Shown: piece by piece, positions 55,510 to 64,000 of the stretch
Position numbering within the stretch: position 1 is the first letter of the stretch
How the letters are laid out: each line of letters starts with the position of its first letter
Source of the DNA: Nitrospira sp.
Lineage (GTDB): Bacteria; Nitrospirota; Nitrospiria; Nitrospirales; Nitrospiraceae
Direction: 5' to 3'
Length of the DNA: 64,000 bases
Assembly (NCBI GenBank): GCA_022842445.1
Contig: JALHPO010000006.1
Coordinates: 1-64,000 of the forward strand
The notes under the pieces: model-generated
Database searches by the model: none
Told to the model about the DNA's origin: nothing
Seen by the model: the letters and a program-made list of their open reading frames with translations, nothing else
Position numbers and translations under genes: made by a program

Positions 55510-58500
55510 TTATCGACGAAGGTGTCTCATCGCATTCACGATTGATACGGTACGAAGACTGACAGTGGTCACTCGCATCAGCAAGTCGATCACCTGCTCT
55601 TTGTAGTCGGCGAAGCGGTAGGTATCGAATTTCTCGCGGATGGTTGGGTCTTTGGGTTTCTTCTCTTTGTACTGGTCGAGAACCCATTCCAGGGCCGAAC
55701 GGTTACCGAGGGTGTAGGTCCAGGCCTCTCGCGGAATGCCGGAGAGGGTGGTTTCGTTATCGAGCACGATGGAGCCGGCCTCTTTGTCGGCCTTCAGCAT
55801 GGCCTTTGGAGCCAAACCGGCCTTGCGGGATTTCTCATCTGGCCGGTCAATACGCTTGAGCTTGAAAATCTCAACCTGCTCGTAGCCGATATGCAGATTC
55901 ATCAGCTCCTTCCCCCAGTCGGCCCACTGCCAGAAGTCGGCATAGAACGGAATGCGGGGAAACTCCCGCTTCAGATTCTGTGCGTACTTCTCACGGTAGA
56001 TCGGATCGTGAAGCACTGCATAGACATAATGAAAGATCGCCTCTTTCGTGATCGGGCGTTTCGACTTGGCTCGGCCTGGTTGATAGTGCTTCTTGAACTG
56101 GTCAAGAGCCCAGTCAGTGATGTTCTCCTTTGGCTGGTTCCCTGCATCATCATAGACAAGCATGGGTAAGGCCTGAAATCCATCCGTACTGGCGCACAAA
56201 TGAAGCTCAGGTATTTCAGAACTTGCCAGGGTACTGAATGGTGAGCGGGCTCCACGGTCGCTGAAGCTAATGACTCGGTTTTGGGCTCGACCGTTCTTGA
56301 ACATCGAAGCCATCTTGTACTGCATGGCATTGAAGTGACGGTCAAAGTACAACAGGCACCTAGAGAATGGGCGGTATAAGGCAGGAACGATGGCTGAGCG
56401 TTCAAATCGCTTCTCAACATTGCGCTCGCGGTACCGTGTCAGCTCACGATCCCACTTGATTGGATTCTGGCCCTGGATGCGTGGAGAAATCCTTGCAGCT
56501 TCGTATCCTTCCACGAGGAAGCGCATCTTTGCTTCCAGAGCTATTGGAGAGAAGTCATAAACCCATTCGTCTCGCTGACTCTTCAGCCCTGGGGAATAAA
56601 GTTTAAAGATTGCCCGCTCGCCTCGCTTTGATGTGGCTGCCTTGGAGGTCTTGTCTAGCAGGGGAAGTAAGGCTGCAAAGTCAGGCTCCCCAGGGTTCAC
56701 CCATGTGCCGGCTTCATCGGGAGAGACCTCTTCCGCACCTATCGAGCTCAGTTTCGCTCCAGCCAGCCATGATAACTTTTCTTCCGCAGTTTCCAGTTCT
56801 GGACGGCGCGCATAGAATACGCGGCACCCTTTATGCCGAGGACGTTTCACCATGAAGCTGATGGCCACGCCGGTCTGAATGCCAAAGACGTTGTGCTTTG
56901 TTCCCGATAGTTTGGGGTTCTCGCGAATATTACCGCCAAGATCAACGAGCCATATCTCGCTAAACTCATTTGCTACGATTTTACGAAACCCGTCGAATGC
57001 CTGACTTTCGATGAAGCTGCGATTCGACACAAAGGCTAAGACGCCGTTTTCGTCTAACCGATCTGCCGCCCAACGAAAAAACCGCACATACATATCGTAG
57101 AGCGAGATCTTGTTCTGTGCTGATCCTTCGGCCTGATATGTGGCTCGGATACGCTCGTCAATTTCAATGTACGGCCGATTCGGATTCTTGAGATTGAAGT
57201 TTTCCTGCCAGGCGTTGTACGGCGGATTGCCGATGATGACGCTGATCTTTCGCCCGTTCTGTCGCTTGATGCGGGCCACGTTCTCTTCGCTCACACTTCC
57301 AAACAACGCCCCTTGGGAACCGTGCTGTGCGGTATGAAGGCCGACGTTGTCGAGCGTATCGACGAAACAGAGGTTCGGGAACTCAAGATATTGTCCGGTG
57401 ATGGCCGCGTAGGTCGCTTCGATGTTCAGGTTGGCAACGTAGTACGGAAGAATCGCGACTTCGTTCGCATGCAATTCTTGTTGGTACTTGTGCTTCAGCT
57501 TGGCTGGCTGGCCCCGAAAGTGTTCGAGTAGTTCGGTAATGAATGTACCTGTTCCTGTCGCCGGATCGAGAATTTCCACTTCGCGGTCAATGAGGTTCTT
57601 CCCAAAGTGCTTCTCGCAGAGCCAATCGGCGCTTTCGATCATAAAGCGGACGATCTCATTGGGTGTATAGACCACTCCCAGCCGATCGGCAGCTTTCTTG
57701 TTGTAGACCTTGTAGAAGTTCTCATAGATGACCTTGAGAAAGGTCTGCTTCTCCTGGTGGCTGCCGATTTGGGCGGCGGCTGACCGAATCGCAGCATAGT
57801 ACGCATCAAGGCCGCGCAAGGTGCGCTTCTTCAAATCGCCGGTGAAGAAGGTTCCCTCCAGCTTGTAGAGTTCCTTGGCGACGTTGTTCTGATGATGAAA
57901 GTCGTCTTCGCCGAAGACCTTGGAGAAGATTTCTTCCGTCAGAACGTGCTGAATGAGCATTTCCCGCACGTCGGCCTCTGTGAGGCTTGGATTGATCGCT
58001 TCCTTGGCGTGATTCAAGAAACGTTGGGATGCGGTGCGGAACTCGGCGTTCTCTTTATGAGCCTGCTCGATCATCTCACGTAGCGCTTGCAGCACTGCCG
58101 GAAGATCGGTCTTGAACTGCTCAACGGCCTTACGGAATTCAGCAATCTCGATACGCTCATAACCAAAAAACAGCGTGAGCAGTTTTTCCAACTTGGTAAC
58201 ATCGTCCACTAGGCAGCGCATAACCTCACGCTTGCTCTGGATCAAGACGGCCTGGGTGGAATCCTCGAAGATGATGTTGTCCTGGGGGTAGCCCCGGCGC
58301 AGTTTGAATTCGATCTCGGCATTCAGGTCGTCTTTTTCATCCTTCGCTTCCCAGTAACCGAACGGCATACGAAGGGCATGGAGCAACGCGCCATCGACAT
58401 ATCGCCGGTCTTTTGCCGGGGTGGTGATTTCATATTCCGGGACAAAGACGAGGTCGTGTTGGCGAGCCCAGCCCTTCAGGAGGTCTTTGAACGCCTCACG

Positions 58501-58584
58501 GACGACCGACTCACGGTGAGTACCGGAAACCTTGCGGAGATCCTGTAGCTGATTGAGGTAGTGCTGGATGAGTACGTGGCTCAC
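55510..58584 (-). CDS. Nuclease-methyltransferase fusion, Type IIG/ISP-like
   Basis: The product has about 1024 residues. The N-terminal 130 residues contain a PD-(D/E)xK-type site, RYVDGALL followed by FGYWEAKDEKDD. An N6-adenine methyltransferase domain follows with DPATGTGTFITELLEHF (motif I) and IIGNPPYNAW (motif IV). The C-terminal third resembles a target-recognition region. Type ISP enzymes also carry a helicase, which is absent here, so it is closer to Type IIG. GTG at 58584 is the likely start; a longer frame reaches 58638. It heads the HEPN and DUF3800 genes. Confidence 0.82.
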   Translation of the reverse strand: MSHVLIQHYLNQLQDLRKVSGTHRESVVREAFKDLLKGWARQHDLVFVPEYEITTPAKDRRYVDGALLHALRMPFGYWEAKDEKDDLNAEIEFKLRRGYPQDNIIFEDSTQAVLIQSKREVMRCLVDDVTKLEKLLTLFFGYERIEIAEFRKAVEQFKTDLPAVLQALREMIEQAHKENAEFRTASQRFLNHAKEAINPSLTEADVREMLIQHVLTEEIFSKVFGEDDFHHQNNVAKELYKLEGTFFTGDLKKRTLRGLDAYYAAIRSAAAQIGSHQEKQTFLKVIYENFYKVYNKKAADRLGVVYTPNEIVRFMIESADWLCEKHFGKNLIDREVEILDPATGTGTFITELLEHFRGQPAKLKHKYQQELHANEVAILPYYVANLNIEATYAAITGQYLEFPNLCFVDTLDNVGLHTAQHGSQGALFGSVSEENVARIKRQNGRKISVIIGNPPYNAWQENFNLKNPNRPYIEIDERIRATYQAEGSAQNKISLYDMYVRFFRWAADRLDENGVLAFVSNRSFIESQAFDGFRKIVANEFSEIWLVDLGGNIRENPKLSGTKHNVFGIQTGVAISFMVKRPRHKGCRVFYARRPELETAEEKLSWLAGAKLSSIGAEEVSPDEAGTWVNPGEPDFAALLPLLDKTSKAATSKRGERAIFKLYSPGLKSQRDEWVYDFSPIALEAKMRFLVEGYEAARISPRIQGQNPIKWDRELTRYRERNVEKRFERSAIVPALYRPFSRCLLYFDRHFNAMQYKMASMFKNGRAQNRVISFSDRGARSPFSTLASSEIPELHLCASTDGFQALPMLVYDDAGNQPKENITDWALDQFKKHYQPGRAKSKRPITKEAIFHYVYAVLHDPIYREKYAQNLKREFPRIPFYADFWQWADWGKELMNLHIGYEQVEIFKLKRIDRPDEKSRKAGLAPKAMLKADKEAGSIVLDNETTLSGIPREAWTYTLGNRSALEWVLDQYKEKKPKDPTIREKFDTYRFADYKEQVIDLLMRVTTVSLRTVSIVNAMRHLRR

Positions 58585-58711
58585 TACAGAAACATCCTCG
58601 CGTGGTGGAACTACAATTAGGGCGCAGATTGCCCGCACAGGCTACTTTGAACGGCTGGATGTGTCAACGCACGGTGTGCGTGGGGAAGGCTAGACCGGTC
58701 GGAATATGCGG

Positions 58712-59293
58712 TTATCTGAAGCTTTCTTTGAGCGACTGCATAATCATCCCAGCTGCTTCTTTCGCTGAAAGTTTCGTCGTGTCTAGGGTGAGTTCCGGAT
58801 TGAGGGGGGCTTCGTAGGGTTCTTGCAACCCAGGTACAGTGGAGGATTCGCCGCGCTGGCCCCGCTGATACGTCCCCTTGTAATCTCGCTGCATGGCCAG
58901 TTCCAGCGGACACTCCACCGCCACTTCGATGAAGTTGGGAATGAGGCTGCGGGCGAAGTCTCGATAGGCCCGTCGATTGGCCGTGGCATCGAAAATCACC
59001 GTTACGCCATGCGCCGCCAGCCTCGCCCCCATGAACGCCAAGGCGCGGTAAAAGAGATCGCGCTCCTCCCGCGAATAGGTCGGTGTAGGCGTGAGCACCA
59101 GCCTGACCGCATCCGACTCCAACACCTCGACCGGACGGTCCAGACTTTGAAGCTGCGGGATCAGCGCAGCGACGATCGTGCTCTTTCCCGATGCAGGCAG
59201 ACCGGTGAGCCAGATGGCGAAGGCCGAACCGTGATGCGTGAGATGTGATGCGTGAGCAGGAGACACTGAGCCTTGTGTATCTTTACCCGCCAC
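58712..59293 (-). CDS. cysC: Adenylylsulfate (APS) kinase
   Basis: The product has up to 193 residues. The P-loop GLPASGKSTIV (from residue 30), FYRALAFMGARLAAHG, and the APS-binding ATANRRAYRDFARSLIP segment fit APS kinase. It would make PAPS from APS and ATP. The first 22 residues arise from GTGATGCGTGAG-like repeats and may not be translated; the fold begins near FAIWLTGLP. The gene is 3 bp after a phosphotransferase gene. No sulfurylase lies in the window, so the role may be in sulfonation or in a modification pathway. Confidence 0.82.
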   Translation of the reverse strand: MAGKDTQGSVSPAHASHLTHHGSAFAIWLTGLPASGKSTIVAALIPQLQSLDRPVEVLESDAVRLVLTPTPTYSREERDLFYRALAFMGARLAAHGVTVIFDATANRRAYRDFARSLIPNFIEVAVECPLELAMQRDYKGTYQRGQRGESSTVPGLQEPYEAPLNPELTLDTTKLSAKEAAGMIMQSLKESFR

Positions 59294-59296
59294 TGG

Positions 59297-60382
59297 TCAC
59301 TCGCAGTAGTCGTTTACCCGCTCCGGTTCGAAGCGAGGAACGTCGAGCACATTTTCAATGAAACGAAAGAGGCTCCGGCGGACCTCCATCGACAAGTTGG
59401 GGTACCAGACCGGGCTCGCCACGACCAGCCCCCGAAAGGCGAAGAAGGGCGCGGCGGTTTCGGTCACCCCTTTGTCCCCGCTGGCTTCGATATAGGCGTC
59501 CCAGAACAATCTGAACAAGCTCTCGAACGGACCCTTGAGCTTGCCCCATCGAATCAGCGAGCCGAGCAAGTAATTGATCGTCATCGCGGTGACGTCATCG
59601 GCCGGCTCACCCCATTCTCCGCGAGACCGGTCCAACACAGCAAAATCTGTCCCTGCGCGAAACAGCACATTGTACGGATGAAAGTCCCCGTGCACTTGGG
59701 AAAGCCGGCCGGCTTTGCTGCGCAGGCGCCATCGCCACCGGTTGCAGGCCTCTTCGACCGTATGCAATAGGTCTTCGGTGATGAAACCGCATTGTTTGGG
59801 ATAGCTGTCCGTCAATCCCATGATGCATTCGCCGTGGCCGATCAATTCACGAAGCCGGCGTTTGTAAAGATCCGCATCCCGGCGTTTCGTCGCATGGATC
59901 TTCGCGAGATACCGTGCCATCGCGATCGCGCGCGCCCGATCGAGCGCGCGCAGCGCCTGGCCCTTGGCGAGCCGCTCAAGATCCAGGTGATAGCTCATTC
60001 CCTCCGCCCATTCGTTCAACACGAAAAACTCACGGGCGGCGGCAACGGAGAAGAGCGCCTGCTTACCGTCGAACGCGCCCACATCAAGAGCCTTCACATG
60101 GCGTAGAAGCCGTCCGTAGGAATCATAGTCCCACAACATCGCTTGGGCGCGGTCGGCCATATGCTCATGCCCGAAAGGACCCGGCTTCATGGTTTCCAGC
60201 ACGGCGGATTGCAGCCGGCGGCCGAGCCGGAATGTCAATTTGACCGGCCTGCCATATCCATAGCGCTTCTGCTCTCCCTTCGAGCTGGCCTTGCCGATAA
60301 CCTTGCAGGACAGAAGCGTGGCCTCAGGACCGAACCGGCTCCGGATATAGCGTTTCAAACTCTGCTTGCTCAATGTCGGCAT
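59297..60382 (-). CDS. Aminoglycoside/choline-kinase-like phosphotransferase
   Basis: The product has 361 residues. The kinase core is seen in QVHGDFHPYNVLFR (catalytic loop) and FAVLDRSRGEWGEPADD (metal loop). The N-terminal lobe has YGRPVKLTFRLG and an unusual insert. The family phosphorylates small alcohols, antibiotics or sugars; no residue fixes the substrate. It starts at 60382 (two codons inside a TTG alternative) without a clear ribosome-binding site. It is 3 bp from cysC, so the two are cotranscribed; a link to sulfated or phosphorylated metabolites is possible. Confidence 0.72.
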   Translation of the reverse strand: MPTLSKQSLKRYIRSRFGPEATLLSCKVIGKASSKGEQKRYGYGRPVKLTFRLGRRLQSAVLETMKPGPFGHEHMADRAQAMLWDYDSYGRLLRHVKALDVGAFDGKQALFSVAAAREFFVLNEWAEGMSYHLDLERLAKGQALRALDRARAIAMARYLAKIHATKRRDADLYKRRLRELIGHGECIMGLTDSYPKQCGFITEDLLHTVEEACNRWRWRLRSKAGRLSQVHGDFHPYNVLFRAGTDFAVLDRSRGEWGEPADDVTAMTINYLLGSLIRWGKLKGPFESLFRLFWDAYIEASGDKGVTETAAPFFAFRGLVVASPVWYPNLSMEVRRSLFRFIENVLDVPRFEPERVNDYCE

Positions 60383-60808
60383 ACACAACGTTCTCGCAAG
60401 TCATGTTCCATCGGGAGGCCGATGAGACTCAGAATTCGTCATTCGTCAAACGGTTCGCCTGCCCTGAGCCCAGTCGTAGCGATTCTTCCCAAACGGTGCA
60501 CGAGTAACGCATGCAAGCTCCTGACCACTCACTACTCGCCACTCACCATTTCTCTGACGCCTCACTCCTCCCCCCTTCACCCATTCCAATACCTGGCGCA
60601 ATAGGCCCCACCTGTAAACGCGCCACTGTAGGAAAATGCGTCACATCGGGTTGGTATTGTTCGGATCGAAGGTCGAGGCACTGCGTAGAGACTCACGAAA
60701 CATCAACAGTCGGCCCGCTGCGCAATCGTTTCGCAAGCCTTCTCAGGTCGGCATACCGTTTGCTGATCCTACAGTAAGAGAACTGGATCAACACCCCGTG
60801 GAGTCGCT
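60383..60808. other. Divergent intergenic region with short-word repeats
   Basis: About 426 bp without a convincing gene. Around 60520-60595 it contains loosely repeated CACTCAC / CTCACTCCTC words, similar to a CTCACTCCTC tract near 36150. Promoters for both the phosphotransferase and the hibernation-factor genes should lie here, but I cannot place either. Confidence 0.3.
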
Positions 60809-61363
60809 ATGGAACTCGCAATTGAAAGCCGCAATGTTGCAATGACCCCTCGTTGGAAGACTGAGATCGAAGCCCGAATGGATGACCTACAACGGGGGCA
60901 CGAAGATTTGATCCACAGCCGTGTGACGTTGATAAAGAACAAACACCACAAGAAGCTTGCGAACGTCGCGGAGGCGCTGGTTGTGGTCACACTGCCGGGG
61001 CGCCACACCCTGACGTCCAGAAAGGAAGACAAGACATTCGAGGAAGCCATCAGGGCGGCGTTCGATGCCATCGGTATCGAACTTCGCAAGTATCGGGATA
61101 AACGCGCGAACGTCGAAGTGCGCCTGCCGCCCGTGCCGCCCCATCGCGGTGTGGTCTGCAAGCTCTTTCCCAAGGAGCGATACGGGTTCATTCTGCAAGA
61201 GGGAGGCGGCGAGGTCTATTTCCATGCAAACGCGCTGCAAGATCTTGCCTTCGAGCGGCTCGATGACGGCACGGAAGTCGTCTTCGGCCTCGAAGAGGGG
61301 AAGAAAGGTCCGCAGGCCACCGTCGTGTCACTGCCGCCCGCGATGGCGTCGAAGGCACGGTAG
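60809..61363 (+). CDS. Ribosome hibernation factor fused to a cold-shock domain
   Basis: The product has 184 residues. The first 100 residues match the HPF/RaiA fold (LAIESRNVAMTPRWKTEIEA, LVVVTLPGRHTLTSRKEDKT and AIRAAFDAIGIELRKYRDK). The last 70 are a cold-shock domain with RNP-type motifs YGFILQEGGGEVYFHANAL. The fusion could bring an inactivating factor to RNA-bound or cold-stressed ribosomes. The product is shorter than long-form HPF. A protease gene follows 6 bp downstream. Confidence 0.82.
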   Translation: MELAIESRNVAMTPRWKTEIEARMDDLQRGHEDLIHSRVTLIKNKHHKKLANVAEALVVVTLPGRHTLTSRKEDKTFEEAIRAAFDAIGIELRKYRDKRANVEVRLPPVPPHRGVVCKLFPKERYGFILQEGGGEVYFHANALQDLAFERLDDGTEVVFGLEEGKKGPQATVVSLPPAMASKAR

Positions 61364-61369
61364 AACACC

Positions 61370-63787
61370 ATGGAGAAATTCAAAGTCCCTGTCTCGATGC
61401 TGGCCCCGATAATCGACCCCGGGCAACTGGGCTTCGAGGATACGAGCGAGCTGGAGCCCCTCACCGAAATCATCGGACAAGAACGGGCGGTGGAGGCGTT
61501 GGAGTTCGGCCTGGGCATGAAGAGCGCGGGATTCAATCTCTACGTCTCCGGCCCGGTCGGCACCGGAAAAGGTACGCTTGTTCGCCAGATGGTCAAACGG
61601 CTGGCGCAGGCGGCTCCCGCCCCTTCCGACTGGTGCTATGTCAACAACTTTCAGGATGCCTCCCGCCCGCTGGGCTTGTCGTTTCCAGCAGGACAGGGTT
61701 GCGCCTTCAAGCGTGAGATGGCCTCCTTCATCGAGAGTTTGCGGCGCGACATCCCCGGCGCTTTCGAAAGCAAGAAATACCTCGACGCCAAAGCCAAGCT
61801 GCACGAAGACACGGAGGGCAAGAAGAAATCCCTGTTCCATGATCTCACGGAACTGAGCCGCACCAGAGGATTCGGGTTTGAAGAAACGCCCGCCGGGTTT
61901 GGCTTGGTCCCGTTGAAAGACGGCCATGCCATGACGGACGAAGAGATGGAGGCCATGACCGAGCAGGAGCAGCAGGATCTGACCCAGCGGCGCAAGACAC
62001 TGGAAGGCGAAATCCGCGAATTCCATGTGCGTATCCACGGATTGGAAAAAGAAGCGGAGCAGGAACTCCGAAATCTCGACCGCCAGGTGGTCACCAACGT
62101 ACTGGAGGGCCGCCATGAAACGCTGCGGCGGACTTATCAAGACTTGCCGGCGGTGTCCGCGTTCTTAGAGCGTGTGCGCGACGATATCGTCCGCCACTAC
62201 AAGGACTTTCTGCCGCGTGAAGGACCGGCCATCGCCATTCCCGGTCTTGAGATGCGGCGGCCGGACCTGACGCGCTATCTCGTCAATCTCATCGTGGAAC
62301 GCGACCCCACGAACGGCGCTCCGGTGATCGACGAATCCCACCCGACCTATACGAACCTGATAGGGAAAATCGAACGGCGGGCGCATATGGGCGTGATGTA
62401 CACCGACTTCACGGAGATCCGCGCAGGCGCCGTGTTGCAGGCCAACGGCGGCTACTTGATCGTGAACGCCCTCGACATGCTGCGACAGCCCTTTTCGTGG
62501 GAGGCCTTGAAGCGCGTGATCAAGACGAGAGAAGTGAAGATCGAAGACCCCGGAGAATTCTACGGATTCTCTACCGCCGGATTGAGGCCGGAGCCCATCC
62601 CGGTGAGCGTGAAAGTCATCATGGTCGGCCCGCCCATCCTTTATCATCTTCTGCAAGCCTACGAAGAAGACTTCGGCAAGCTGTTCAAGGTGAAAGCGGA
62701 CTTTGACACGGAAGTGGTCCGCAGCGAGCGCCAAGACCGCCAATATGCCCGGTTTATCGCCAAGCTGTGTCGCGAGGAAGGGCTTCCGCATTTCGGCGCC
62801 GACGCAGTGGCCGAAATCATCCGTCAAGGATTCCGGCTTGCCGATCGGCATGACCGGCTGTCGCTACGGTTCAGCCTGGTGAGTGATCTCATTCGCGAAG
62901 CCGGTTATTGGGCCAAGAAAGAAGGCCGCGCCTTTGTGACCCGATCGGATGTCGATGCCGCCGTCACCCATAAGCGCCACCGTTCGAATCTGGCGGAACA
63001 CTGGATCCAGGATGAGATCAAAGAAGGCACATTGATGGTCGATCTTGACGGGGAGGTTGTCGGTCAGATCAATGGACTCTCCGTCCATGAGCTCGGCGAT
63101 TACTCATTCGGTCGTCCCACCAGAATTACGGCCCGCACCTATGTCGGCACCAAAGGCGTAATCGACATTCAACGTGAAGCGGAACTGGCCGGAATGGTCC
63201 ACAGCAAGGGGGTCATGACGCTGGCTGGGTATCTGGCCGGAAAGTTCGCCGGGTCCCATCCCTTTGCGATGACCGCATCATTGACATTCGAGCAGACCTA
63301 TTCCGAAGTTGAAGGAGACAGCGCGGCAGTCGCCGAACTGGTCGCGATTCTCTCCAGCCTTGCCGATCTGCCGATCCATCAATGGCTGGCCGTCACCGGC
63401 TCGGTCAATCAATTGGGGGAGATCCAGCCGATCGGTGGTGCCAACGAAAAAATCGAAGGATTCTTCGAGTCCTGTTCCCGCAAAGGCTTGTCCGGCAAAC
63501 AAGGCGTAATTATTCCCGCCCGCAACACAAAACATCTCGCGCTCCGACGCGAGGTGGTGGAAGCCGTTGAGTCGGGGCACTTTGCCATCTATGCCGTGAA
63601 CACGGTTGAAGAAGCCGTGGAACTGCTCACGGGTGTCACAGCGGGTGAACGGGGCCTCGACGGTTTATACCCGCTCGACACGGTATTCGGCCTGGCCGCT
63701 CAGCGGCTCGAAGAGATGGCGCAGGCAGTCGCGGAATGGGGCGAGGGCGAAGAAAAACCAAACGGGCACATCATCACTGAGCCGTGA
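61370..63787 (+). CDS. LonB/LonC-like ATP-dependent protease
   Basis: The product has 805 residues. Walker A is VSGPVGTGKGTLVRQM, the Walker B region is around AGAVLQANGGYLIVNALDM, and an unusual Glu-rich helical insert (about residues 140-260) interrupts the ATPase domain. The Ser-Lys protease domain has the nucleophile in EGDSAAVAEL and the Lys in GGANEKIEGFFESC. This is the architecture of the Lon-like proteins (about 800 residues) found in many bacteria. It is adjacent to the hibernation-factor gene, so the pair may act on translation under stress. Confidence 0.85.
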   Translation: MEKFKVPVSMLAPIIDPGQLGFEDTSELEPLTEIIGQERAVEALEFGLGMKSAGFNLYVSGPVGTGKGTLVRQMVKRLAQAAPAPSDWCYVNNFQDASRPLGLSFPAGQGCAFKREMASFIESLRRDIPGAFESKKYLDAKAKLHEDTEGKKKSLFHDLTELSRTRGFGFEETPAGFGLVPLKDGHAMTDEEMEAMTEQEQQDLTQRRKTLEGEIREFHVRIHGLEKEAEQELRNLDRQVVTNVLEGRHETLRRTYQDLPAVSAFLERVRDDIVRHYKDFLPREGPAIAIPGLEMRRPDLTRYLVNLIVERDPTNGAPVIDESHPTYTNLIGKIERRAHMGVMYTDFTEIRAGAVLQANGGYLIVNALDMLRQPFSWEALKRVIKTREVKIEDPGEFYGFSTAGLRPEPIPVSVKVIMVGPPILYHLLQAYEEDFGKLFKVKADFDTEVVRSERQDRQYARFIAKLCREEGLPHFGADAVAEIIRQGFRLADRHDRLSLRFSLVSDLIREAGYWAKKEGRAFVTRSDVDAAVTHKRHRSNLAEHWIQDEIKEGTLMVDLDGEVVGQINGLSVHELGDYSFGRPTRITARTYVGTKGVIDIQREAELAGMVHSKGVMTLAGYLAGKFAGSHPFAMTASLTFEQTYSEVEGDSAAVAELVAILSSLADLPIHQWLAVTGSVNQLGEIQPIGGANEKIEGFFESCSRKGLSGKQGVIIPARNTKHLALRREVVEAVESGHFAIYAVNTVEEAVELLTGVTAGERGLDGLYPLDTVFGLAAQRLEEMAQAVAEWGEGEEKPNGHIITEP

Positions 63788-63946
63788 TGAACTCTTCGAG
63801 GCGTTCTTTGATCTGACCCTGCACCATCAGTGAAAGAGCACAGGCCGTTGCATGAGCAACACGTCGAGGCACAGCAGGCCACCGGACTTTCCCCGCCTCT
63901 CCTCTAAGAGCTACGTTGTTTGACCTTTGACCGACCAAGGCATTGA

Positions 63947-64000
63947 TGACGTACTGGCTGCGAGACGTTCACTCCGACGAACAGAGGTTGGAGCGACTCG
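63947..64000 (+). CDS. Possible start of a gene at the right edge
   Basis: The ATG with AAGG 8 bases upstream opens 18 codons (TYWLRDVHSDEQRLERL) to the window edge. A minus-strand frame from about 63967 to 63774 is also open (HATACALSLMVQGQIKERLE) but would overlap the protease end. Neither can be confirmed. Confidence 0.25.

Noticed and set aside
63700..63882. Minus-strand Cys-rich frame of 60 codons
   Set aside because: Cys/Ser-rich composition and overlap with the Lon-like protease 3' end indicate a shadow frame.

Overview
The window is a G+C-rich bacterial chromosome segment, densely coded on both strands. It has a full ISC iron-sulfur operon, separate glutaminyl- and glutamyl-tRNA synthetases, a pyruvoyl arginine decarboxylase with agmatinase, a bacterial deoxyhypusine-synthase-like enzyme, and a rubrerythrin/Fe-S oxidoreductase/DUF3501 cluster. 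This mix resembles Nitrospira-type (Nitrospirota) genomes. That placement is inferred from gene content and style; no rRNA or nitrite oxidoreductase gene is present to confirm it.

Layout: 1-2720 holds an outer-membrane efflux (TolC-like) operon with a divergent NhaR-like LysR regulator. 2768-8952 (minus strand) holds an RluF-like pseudouridine synthase and then a polyamine-linked set: deoxyhypusine-synthase-like enzyme, DsbA-like protein, zinc ribbon protein, aldehyde dehydrogenase, PdaD and SpeB. 9169-11847 is a scarred accessory patch bounded by a 3' tRNA-Glu fragment and an intact tRNA-Glu(CTC). It contains an IS3-type transposase remnant, translationally coupled microgenes, a lipoprotein, a pterin dehydratase, and an ORF cut off at the tRNA. 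12057-18038 is translation-related: glnS, yacG, an alcohol dehydrogenase, two tRNA-Gln genes flanking a decayed third copy, and gltX. 18173-25137 holds a flavin reductase, ferredoxin and iscR-iscS-iscU-iscA-hscB-hscA-iscX. 25150-34548 holds PBP1A, a large exported protein, typA, a peroxiredoxin, a thioredoxin and two tandem exported paralogs. 34689-40126 holds a fused double 6-pyruvoyltetrahydropterin-synthase-like protein, DUF3501, an Fe-S oxidoreductase, rubrerythrin, two lipoproteins and a MarR regulator.

40363-51560 is a stress/energy cluster: four universal stress proteins (seven Usp domains), a PPi-type phosphofructokinase, a cupredoxin, DUF2934, an MgtE-like transporter, an FmdB zinc ribbon, a cytochrome c, an exported pentapeptide-repeat protein and a hydrolase. 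51752-58584 is a probable defence island. It has a Fic protein and a YgiT-type zinc finger on the plus strand, converging on a minus-strand trio: a nuclease-methyltransferase fusion, a HEPN protein carrying an RNxxxH motif, and a DUF3800 protein. The HEPN/DUF3800 part looks less G+C-rich than its surroundings. 58712-63787 holds an adenylylsulfate kinase with a phosphotransferase, then a hibernation-factor/cold-shock fusion and a LonB/LonC-like protease.

Most likely undescribed system: the nuclease-methyltransferase + HEPN + DUF3800 operon. Next are the tRNA-Glu-bounded scar and the PTPS-like tandem fusion. All functional calls rest on motif reading without database searches.
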